DNA of 64,000 nucleotides from Deltaproteobacteria bacterium (GTDB lineage: Bacteria > Bdellovibrionota > Bdellovibrionia > Bdellovibrionales > Bdellovibrionaceae), in NCBI GenBank assembly GCA_017302835.1, contig JAFLCC010000004.1:62001-126000 (forward strand), given 5' to 3'. This document shows, piece by piece, positions 42,875 to 49,701 of this stretch. The notes beneath the pieces were generated by a model. It was not told where the DNA came from. It made no database searches and was given only the letters and a program-made list of their open reading frames with translations. Position numbers and translations under genes: made by a program. How positions within the stretch are numbered: position 1 is the first letter of the stretch; each line of letters opens with the position of its first letter.

Positions 42875-44368
42875 TTATTCTTTTTTAGGTAAAATGGATC
42901 GATAGAGTTCCGAATTTTCTCCAAAACCATTTTTTATAAACTCTATAAATTTTGGATCCATTTCCTCGTACGAAAGTAATATGTTTGAAATTATTTTTTC
43001 AACTGTCATATCATGCGATGATTCCCACATTAAAAATTCCATTCTCGCAACTTGTAAACGTATTGCCTTAAAAACCTCGTCTCTGGGGTTGGCTTTAAGT
43101 TCATCATATTTAATGTCAAATTTTCCCTGTCTTGATTCGTCTAAAAAGTATTTTTGTAGGAATGGATCTTTAAAATAATCTTCAGTCATTAAGGAATCCA
43201 AAAATGATTCGTTGCGAGCATTAGAAAGATCAATCAAGGCTCTGAGAGTCCATGCGGAAAAAGACATGCTATCATGCCAAGATCTTGAATTATCATAGGA
43301 TTTATTAAAATCAATTGGCTTATAAAACTTATTCAAAAAAGTCAGTCCACTTGAATAATATAACTTAAAAATCCTTTTTTCTATCAAAGATGTTGAAGCT
43401 CCTCCGAAATCTAAAAGTAACTGATTGTACCCTCTCCATAGGGACCTTGCATGATCTAATAATTCTGATTCTGATAAAGATTTAAAGTACCGAGTGAATT
43501 TTTCAAACTCAATGTGCGTGTCACCTCTTTCTAACTTTGGAACAGAAAGTAATTTAAAAATTTCCTCCTTTTTGGAAGGATTTGCTAAAGTTAAAACTTC
43601 ATTTATGTGAACAATTCGATACCGAGCTTCACTTGATAATCTAGAGGGATCTAGGGTTTTAAAAACTTTTCTTAACTCCATCATGTAGTTTGGATGCAAT
43701 AAATACCCAATAAAATGAAATAAATCATGGGTTGCCATTAGTAAGGGGAATCGACCATGCATCATTTCTCTAATAACAACTTCCTCCGGCAAATTGAATC
43801 CACCATCTTCATCTACTTTGTATATTTTAAAACCTGATTCTGTTGGCCATGGATCAACTCCAGGTACGATAAATTTATACTCCACTTGATTTTCAATTTC
43901 CCTTTTTTTAAAAAATACTATTGATGGTAATATTCTTAAATCGTGCGGTATCTTCATTAAATCAAGTGCTCTGATAAATCTCTTAGTCACTTCTTCATGG
44001 GTCGGCAGAGGACTATCTATTTCTTTAACTTTAAATCTTAATATGGACAAGATTCTAAGTTTTCTTTCCTTTTCAGTCACTTCTTCCAATATTTTATTCA
44101 GTTCACCAATACCATTCCACATATCCTCGATACGCCATCCTCGATTTAAAGACGGGTTTCTGGCTGGATCTAAAAGTTTACTTTTATCGTTAAACAATTT
44201 GTAGGCATTTAAATATCCATTTTGAGTTTCAGAAAGCCCAGAGCTATTCTCAATGTAAAATAGATGACAATTATCCTTGGCAATTGAAAAATTGAATATA
44301 AATACAAATAGTATTAAAATAACTATATTCAAAGTAACTGAAAGTTTCAGAGTTGTGATATGCCTCAT
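42875..44368 (-). CDS. Exported protein of unknown function
   Basis: N-terminal hydrophobic stretch VTLNIVILILFVFIFNFSIA-KD is a signal peptide or anchor. The mature 465 residues are mostly helical. Residues about 195-240 include REMMHGRFPLLMATHDLFHFIGYLLHP, whose His/Asp/His spacing might bind a metal ion, but I know no matching family. No Cys pairs beyond one at the mature N-terminus (NCHLFY). Convergent with the aldo/keto reductase, and 221 bases from the divergent cinA-like gene. Possibly one of the paralogous secreted orphans common in predatory bacteria. Confidence 0.6.
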   Translation of the reverse strand: MRHITTLKLSVTLNIVILILFVFIFNFSIAKDNCHLFYIENSSGLSETQNGYLNAYKLFNDKSKLLDPARNPSLNRGWRIEDMWNGIGELNKILEEVTEKERKLRILSILRFKVKEIDSPLPTHEEVTKRFIRALDLMKIPHDLRILPSIVFFKKREIENQVEYKFIVPGVDPWPTESGFKIYKVDEDGGFNLPEEVVIREMMHGRFPLLMATHDLFHFIGYLLHPNYMMELRKVFKTLDPSRLSSEARYRIVHINEVLTLANPSKKEEIFKLLSVPKLERGDTHIEFEKFTRYFKSLSESELLDHARSLWRGYNQLLLDFGGASTSLIEKRIFKLYYSSGLTFLNKFYKPIDFNKSYDNSRSWHDSMSFSAWTLRALIDLSNARNESFLDSLMTEDYFKDPFLQKYFLDESRQGKFDIKYDELKANPRDEVFKAIRLQVARMEFLMWESSHDMTVEKIISNILLSYEEMDPKFIEFIKNGFGENSELYRSILPKKE

Positions 44369-44484
44369 ATGAAGACTTGTTTTCCATAATCATGCCAAAA
44401 AGATCCAAATTAATGTCTCCTAGGAATCAATACGTCTTACTATATCACTTAAAATCCAATCGTTGATCTTGGTATATTTGATTA

Positions 44485-44548
44485 TAGACATTTTTTGTCA
44501 AATTATCTGAATTCATAGATTTAAACTTATTTTAGACACTTTTTTGTT
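44485..44548. repeat. Short direct repeats in the gap before the cinA-like gene
   Basis: TAGACATTTTTTGT (44485-44498) and TAGACACTTTTTTGT (44533-44547) are near-identical, 48 bases apart, in the 221-base divergent gap 44369-44589. They may be binding sites for a regulator of either gene. In such T-rich DNA the case is weak. Confidence 0.25.
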
Positions 44549-44589
44549 TCCTAATGACATTTTTCTTTAAAATCGATTAAATTGGAGCC

Positions 44590-45705
44590 ATGTCATCAAA
44601 TTCAAAGAGTATAACTGCAAGCCATATCGCTGTTGGGTCTGAACTTACTTCAGGACAAACTGTGAATACAAACTCTCACTTTATGGCAGGATACCTACAA
44701 AAACGAGGAGTGCTAAATAATTATCATCTCATTGTTCCAGATAATAAATCATTGATAGTTAGAGCCTTAGACCTTTGTACTCCTGATTCGAATTGGATTT
44801 TTATTTACGGTGGGTTAGGACCAACAACAGATGATTTTACCCGAGTTGTTGTTTCTGAGTGGGCAAATTTAAGTTTGGAATTTCATGAACCAACTTGGAA
44901 ATATATTAAAGACAATTTAGCTAGTAGAAATTATCCTGTCCGCGAATTCCAAAGTCAACAGGCCTACTTCCCCAAAGGGGCCTTGATCATGCCAAATTCA
45001 AAAGGAACAGCTCATGGTTTTTGTTTTTCTTGGAATCAAAAAATGTTCTTTCTTTTGCCTGGTCCTCCTAAAGAAATTCTTTCAATATGTGAAAATTTTC
45101 TATTTGAATACATTGATCGACATACAAAAAACTTAAATCAATGGTTGACCTTCACATGGAATACTCTTGGGCAAGGTGAAAGCGAAATTGCAAACCAAGT
45201 TGAACAGGAATTAATCAATTTCCCAGTTGAGGTGGGTTATCGAGTGAACCAACCTTATGTAGAGGTTAAGATTTCTTTTTTTAAAGAGGACTTAATTAAG
45301 AACAAACCCTTACTTGAAACCATTGATTCTCTTCTTGAACCTATACTTGCCTATAAACAAGAAGCCCCTTACAAAGATTTTTTCTTAAGAAAACTCGCTT
45401 CAATTAAAGAGTTGGAAATTCAAGATAATTATACCTTCGGACTTATTTATGAAGATTTAAAAAACTGGGGTATTAAATTAAGCGAGATGAATTTTATCAT
45501 CTCCTCACAAATTCGTGAAATTCAATTAAGGAATTATTTTATCATTAATAAAATGGACTCTGAAACGGTATCTATTAAAATAGCAATCGAAAATAAAATC
45601 TTAGATTTCGAATTGAAAACAACGACAATTATCACTTGGTCAACAGAAAGAAAAGCCTTGTATATTAAAGAAAAAATTTATTTGTATTTGATTAAACATC
45701 TTTAA
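44590..45705 (+). CDS. CinA-like protein, MoCF-type domain without PncC deamidase domain
   Basis: Residues 10-170 match the CinA N-terminal (MoCF/COG1058) domain: IAVGSELTSGQTVNTNSHFMAGYLQKRG, IFIYGGLGPTTDDFTRVV, YFPKGALIMPNSKGTAHGF and FFLLPGPPKEI. In full CinA this domain hydrolyses ADP-ribose-type substrates and is followed by an NMN deamidase. Here the next 80 residues keep the CinA linking domain (TLGQGESEIANQVEQ), but the final 110 residues do not show the PncC motifs (no T-x-A-E-S-C-T-GG). The Shine-Dalgarno GGAG is only 2 bases from the ATG. Role unclear; DNA-uptake or NAD repair is possible by family. Confidence 0.8.
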   Translation: MSSNSKSITASHIAVGSELTSGQTVNTNSHFMAGYLQKRGVLNNYHLIVPDNKSLIVRALDLCTPDSNWIFIYGGLGPTTDDFTRVVVSEWANLSLEFHEPTWKYIKDNLASRNYPVREFQSQQAYFPKGALIMPNSKGTAHGFCFSWNQKMFFLLPGPPKEILSICENFLFEYIDRHTKNLNQWLTFTWNTLGQGESEIANQVEQELINFPVEVGYRVNQPYVEVKISFFKEDLIKNKPLLETIDSLLEPILAYKQEAPYKDFFLRKLASIKELEIQDNYTFGLIYEDLKNWGIKLSEMNFIISSQIREIQLRNYFIINKMDSETVSIKIAIENKILDFELKTTTIITWSTERKALYIKEKIYLYLIKHL

Positions 45706-45752
45706 AAGAATTAGAGTATTTTTCTCACAATTTGTGACTGGATACTTTTTTC

Positions 45753-46655
45753 TTAAAGTGCCCAAGAGCTAAATTTTTTGATTTCTTCGGAAAGGTCTAT
45801 TCCCAGCTCAACGTGCCGGTATTTACTTTGAGAATCTTTTATCAATTGTACTAGCTTATTCATCAAATCATGACCTGCTTTGTATAAAACAACATGTCCC
45901 ATAAGAGGCATTTCAAGATTAACGAGATCCCCCAAAGCATCTAGGCATTTATGCCTTACGAATTCATCTTGAAACCGAAGTCCCGTTGGATTTAAAATTT
46001 TTGTTTCATCTAAAACGATGGCATTTTCTAGACTTCCACCTTTGGCAAGCCCTCTAGCCTGCAGAGCTTCCACATCCTTAAGAAATCCAAAGGTACGGGC
46101 CGGAGCAATTTCTCGAGCAAAAGAAGATTCATTGATATCAATATCAATTTTTTGTTTGCCAATTTGCGAATGGGGAAAGTCTATTGTCACCGTCAATCTT
46201 AACCCATGATAAGGAAGAACATAGGCCTGCTTATCACCTTCCGTCAGGTAGATAGGCTCTGTGATATAACAATATTGTCGAGGCTGATCCTGCTCTATGA
46301 CTCCGGCTTTTTGAATGGCTTCATAAAAAATTTTGGCACTTCCATCACCAATGGGAATTTCAGGGCCATCAAGTTCAATAATCAAATTATCAATTCGCAA
46401 GGCCGATAAAGCTGCCAGACAGTGCTCAATCGTAGCCACTGTAAAATGAGGTCCCCCAATAGAAGTCTGATAGGCAGTGGCCTGAACATTTTCACTTTTA
46501 ACTTTTAAATAAGGAAGGCCCGGCAAATCAGAACGAACAAAATAAACCCCTGTGTTGGTGGGTGCTGGCCTGAAGGTTAGGGTGCAGGGATCTCCAGAAT
46601 GAATGCCAATACCTTCTACCAAAGCTTTGTGTTTGATTGTTTTTTGCAGAAACAT
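45753..46655 (-). CDS. lpxC: UDP-3-O-acyl-N-acetylglucosamine deacetylase
   Basis: First committed step of lipid A synthesis; a Zn metalloenzyme. N-terminus LQKTIKHKALVEGIGIHSGD, zinc ligand His in VATIEHCLAALSAL, the NLIIELDGPEIPIGDGSA block, EIAPARTFGFL, and the second zinc block RHKCLDALGDL, then a catalytic HVVLYKAGHDLMNKLV. Length of 300 residues is standard. GGAG lies 7 bases before the ATG. It starts 2 bases after the ruvB stop, as the last gene of ruvC-ruvA-ruvB-lpxC, an arrangement that ties lipid A synthesis to a DNA-repair operon. Confidence 0.97.
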   Translation of the reverse strand: MFLQKTIKHKALVEGIGIHSGDPCTLTFRPAPTNTGVYFVRSDLPGLPYLKVKSENVQATAYQTSIGGPHFTVATIEHCLAALSALRIDNLIIELDGPEIPIGDGSAKIFYEAIQKAGVIEQDQPRQYCYITEPIYLTEGDKQAYVLPYHGLRLTVTIDFPHSQIGKQKIDIDINESSFAREIAPARTFGFLKDVEALQARGLAKGGSLENAIVLDETKILNPTGLRFQDEFVRHKCLDALGDLVNLEMPLMGHVVLYKAGHDLMNKLVQLIKDSQSKYRHVELGIDLSEEIKKFSSWAL

Positions 46656-46657
46656 AG

Positions 46658-47644
46658 TTAAACTCCAAATAAAATCTTTTTAGCAAAATCAGTTAAGATT
46701 CTTCCGCGTTGAGTCTTTTGCAACAAACCTTCTTGAATCAGATAAGGCTCGTACACTTCCTCCAGAGTATCTCTTTCTTCGCTCAGGGCGGCCGAGAGAG
46801 TTTCAATTCCGACGGGACCGTCATTATACTTTTCATGAATTAAAGTTAAAATGTTTCTGTCCATGATATCCAAGCCCAGCTTATCCACACCTAAGCGATC
46901 CAAGGCATCCACAGCAACCTTTTCATTCACTCTCCCATCTCCTAAAATATCTGCAAAGTCCCTAACTCTTTTTAAAAGTCGATTGGCAATTCTGGGAGTT
47001 CCTCGGCTTCTTCTTGCAATTTCACCAGCGCCAAATTGATCGATTTTTACACCTAACAGGTCTGCATTTCGAGTCAAAATAGTCGTCAGGGATTCCCGAT
47101 CATAGAATTGTAATCTTTCTACAATTCCAAATCGGTCACGAAAGGGAGCATTCAAAAGCCCTGCCCTGGTTGTCGCCCCCACCAAAGTAAAGGGGCTTAA
47201 TTGAAATTTCATGGATCGAGAACCCAGTCCGTCGCCCGTTATAATGTCAATATAATAATCCTCCATCGCAGTGTAAAGATACTCTTCGATCGTGCGATTC
47301 AACCGGTGAATTTCATCAATAAAAAGAACAGAAAAGGGTTTAAGAGACGTCAGCAAAGCGGCCACATCTCCTTTTTTTTCTATCGCAGGTGCAGCCGTCA
47401 TCTTGCATTCGACATTCATCTCGTTAGCAATAATCTTGGCGAGTGTGGTTTTCCCTAAGCCTGGAGGGCCACAAAAAAGCACATGATCCAAAGGTTCTTT
47501 TCTGAGTTTGGCCGCTTGAACGAAAATTTTTAATTTATCTTTGATATCATTTTGGCCGGGGAAATGAGAAAAGTCTTGAGGTCGTAATTCATTTTCCCAT
47601 TTCTTTTCTTGTTCCAAATGAGTTGATTCAAATATTCTTTCCAT
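46658..47644 (-). CDS. ruvB: Holliday junction branch migration ATPase RuvB
   Basis: AAA+ motor of the RuvAB branch-migration complex. Walker A FCGPPGLGKTTLAK, Walker B VLFIDEIHRLNRTIEEYLYTAMED, sensor 1 LVGATTRAGLL, arginine finger in PFRDRFGIVERL, and the C-terminal winged helix ending QRGRILTDFAKKILF. The opening RPQDFSHFPGQNDIKDKLKIFVQAAK is diagnostic. 328 residues, normal. It is 28 bases after ruvA. Confidence 0.98.
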   Translation of the reverse strand: MERIFESTHLEQEKKWENELRPQDFSHFPGQNDIKDKLKIFVQAAKLRKEPLDHVLFCGPPGLGKTTLAKIIANEMNVECKMTAAPAIEKKGDVAALLTSLKPFSVLFIDEIHRLNRTIEEYLYTAMEDYYIDIITGDGLGSRSMKFQLSPFTLVGATTRAGLLNAPFRDRFGIVERLQFYDRESLTTILTRNADLLGVKIDQFGAGEIARRSRGTPRIANRLLKRVRDFADILGDGRVNEKVAVDALDRLGVDKLGLDIMDRNILTLIHEKYNDGPVGIETLSAALSEERDTLEEVYEPYLIQEGLLQKTQRGRILTDFAKKILFGV

Positions 47645-47672
47645 GTTTTCCTTTATCTCAATGTGACTGAAA

Positions 47673-48254
47673 TTATAATTGACTGAGCTGAGTCAAGGCC
47701 TTGCGAATTCCCTCTTCCACAGGAGTCGACTCTGACATATCTGAAAGATACTCCTCGATAATCTGTGATTTAAAGCCTAAATTTATCAGCGCTGAGGCTA
47801 TCTGACTGTGATTAGACGAGGCTTCCTTGATTTTCTTTTTATCTTGAACCCTCACTAATTTTCCTTGCAATGAAAGAATGATTTGTTCGGCTGTTTTCTT
47901 GCCGATTTTTGGCAAAAGTGACAAGCCCTTCGCATCGCCAGAATCAATCATCTCAACGAGTTGGTTATAGGAAGCTCCAGACAAAATACTTAATGCCGAT
48001 TTAGGACCAACCCCATTTACTTTTAACAAAGACAGGAAAAGATTTTTTTCTTCCTTTGATAAAAATCCAAATAATTGGAGTTGATCTTCCCGAACATGGG
48101 TGTAAACCCAAAAAACACATGGCTCAGCTGGTCTTGTAGAAAGTTCAGCTAGAGTACTTAAAGAACAATAAACCTCATACCCCACCCCATGGACATCAAC
48201 GACAACGGATTCTGAATCAAGACTTAAACAAAATCCTTTTAAGTAACCAATCAT
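47673..48254 (-). CDS. ruvA: Holliday junction DNA helicase subunit RuvA
   Basis: Tetrameric junction-binding partner of RuvB. The OB domain MIGYLKGFCLSLDSESVVVDVHGVGYEVYC, acidic pin region EDQLQLFGF, two helix-hairpin-helix units (LLKVNGVGPKSALSILSG and SLLPKIGKKTAEQIILSL) and the RuvB-binding domain III at the end. Start set at ATG 48254: GGAG lies 5 bases upstream and the ATGA overlaps the ruvC stop, whereas the ATG 15 bases earlier is within ruvC and poorly spaced. 193 residues. Confidence 0.97.
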   Translation of the reverse strand: MIGYLKGFCLSLDSESVVVDVHGVGYEVYCSLSTLAELSTRPAEPCVFWVYTHVREDQLQLFGFLSKEEKNLFLSLLKVNGVGPKSALSILSGASYNQLVEMIDSGDAKGLSLLPKIGKKTAEQIILSLQGKLVRVQDKKKIKEASSNHSQIASALINLGFKSQIIEEYLSDMSESTPVEEGIRKALTQLSQL

Positions 48255-48751
48255 ACCAACTCCTGCCATTTCCTGTTTATCTCCATACGCGTAGAATGAT
48301 GAAATGCAAGGGCTAACGCATCGGAAGCATCCAAATAATCAATATTTTTAATTCCTAAAAGGTGCTTTAAAACCTCATTGACCTGGTACTTATCATTTCC
48401 ACCTGATCCAGTAATTCCCTTTTTTACTTCTCTGGTAGAGTACTCAAAAATCTCCGTTTTATATTCCATGGCTTTTTGAATACAAACTCCCCGAGCATGA
48501 CCTAATTTAAAAGCCGAATCGGGATTCTTTCCTAAAAAGATTTTTTCAATGGAAACCATGTGAGGTTGGTATTTTAAAAACAGGATGTCCAAACTTTGGG
48601 AAAGTAAAAAAATTCTTTCATTGAATTTTTCCGTTTCTTTTTTTAACTGTATAATCCCATGGGTTAACACTTTCCTGTTATTATTTTCCACCTCAAGAAT
48701 TCCAAAACCAGTTACCTGTGACCCAGGATCAATTCCCAATATTTTAACCAT
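48251..48751 (-). CDS. ruvC: Holliday junction resolvase RuvC
   Basis: Cleaves Holliday junctions after RuvAB migration. RNase H fold: first acidic residue in ILGIDPGSQVTGFGILE, second in VSIEKIFLGKNPDSAFKLGHARG, and the last acidic pair in YLDASDALALAFHH. Start set at ATG 48751 (MVKILGIDPG) by homology; an earlier ATG at 48772 would add seven residues, and neither has a Shine-Dalgarno. It ends in an ATGA overlap with ruvA. Confidence 0.97.
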   Translation of the reverse strand: MVKILGIDPGSQVTGFGILEVENNNRKVLTHGIIQLKKETEKFNERIFLLSQSLDILFLKYQPHMVSIEKIFLGKNPDSAFKLGHARGVCIQKAMEYKTEIFEYSTREVKKGITGSGGNDKYQVNEVLKHLLGIKNIDYLDASDALALAFHHSTRMEINRKWQELV

Positions 48752-48832
48752 GAGATGATTCAAACATTTCATAAATAAGTAAGCAAGACATTATCCCTTG
48801 AATTATTCAATTCAGAATGTCACTATAAAAAA

Positions 48833-49675
48833 ATGGCAGGATATTCCGTTGAGGTCATTGAAAAATATAGAACCGCATTAAAAAAAAATCCAAATTCCCA
48901 AGTCTTCGCTCCCCTTGCTGATGCCTATCGAGAAATGGGTCAATTAGATCTAGCAGAAAAAATATGCAATCAAGGAATATCAATCCACCCAGACTTCCCT
49001 GGTGGGTGGGTGGTTCTTGGAAAAATTTTAAAAGACAAAAATCTTCCTGAGAAGGCTATCATGGCCCTGGAACGAACGATTCAACTTTCTGGTGATAATA
49101 TTTTAGCTCACACTTTATTGGGTGAAATTTATTTAGAAAAAAGGGAAGCCGTTAAAGCCATTAAATCTTTTAAAATGGTGCTCTTTTTTAATCCTCAACA
49201 TGCAAAAGTAAAGAAAATTTTGGAAAAAATTGAAGCTTTGACTGCAAAAGATTTTAGTGAAGAGGTCTTTCAATTTAAAAAACTGACATTACCCGAAGAC
49301 AGCAATCCTTACATTCCAGAGACAACAGCTTTGACCTTAGATCCTAAATCTCCAGAAAGAAGAGCTGAACACTCTCACCGCTCCCTCTTAAGAATCCTTT
49401 CTCTTGTTGATGCATTTATAGCCCGAAATGACTTAAAGAAATCCCTTGAACTTTTAACTCAAGCAGAAAAAGAATTTCCAAATGAAAAAGAAATTGCACA
49501 TCGAATTAAAATTTTAAAGTCAAAAAATCAATTTTCATTTATAAGTTCCGAAAATCTAGCTTCTCCAGAAATGATAAAAACCCTCAATTCTTCTAAACAA
49601 AATCAAATCAAGCAGAAAAAATTAGAAATACTCACAAAGTTACTTCAGTCTATCGAAAGTGAAAAACCCCTTTAA
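48833..49675 (+). CDS. TPR-repeat protein
   Basis: No signal peptide. Residues 8-140 hold three to four tetratricopeptide repeats (FAPLADAYREMGQLDLAEKICNQGISIHPDF; GWVVLGKILKDKNLPEKAIMALERTIQLSGDN; AHTLLGEIYLEKREAVKAIKSFKMVLFFNPQH), then a Pro/Glu-rich linker and another repeat-like unit near residue 180-225 (ALVDAFIARNDLKKSLELLTQAEKEFPN-type). It should be a cytoplasmic adaptor; partner unknown. Divergent from ruvC with 81 bases between starts and without a Shine-Dalgarno. Convergent with the Omp85 gene. Confidence 0.82.
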   Translation: MAGYSVEVIEKYRTALKKNPNSQVFAPLADAYREMGQLDLAEKICNQGISIHPDFPGGWVVLGKILKDKNLPEKAIMALERTIQLSGDNILAHTLLGEIYLEKREAVKAIKSFKMVLFFNPQHAKVKKILEKIEALTAKDFSEEVFQFKKLTLPEDSNPYIPETTALTLDPKSPERRAEHSHRSLLRILSLVDAFIARNDLKKSLELLTQAEKEFPNEKEIAHRIKILKSKNQFSFISSENLASPEMIKTLNSSKQNQIKQKKLEILTKLLQSIESEKPL

Positions 49676-49676
49676 T

Positions 49677-49701
49677 CCTCTACCCTTCAGAGGGTAAAGA
49701 G
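49677..49701. terminator. Hairpin between the convergent TPR and Omp85 genes
   Basis: CTCTACCCT and AGGGTAAAGAG fold with a TCAG loop: ACCCT/AGGGT pairs fully and CTCT/AGAG pairs after a two-base bulge. It fills the 26-base gap between the two stop codons. No strong T-run follows on either side, but the position fits a shared terminator. Confidence 0.45.
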
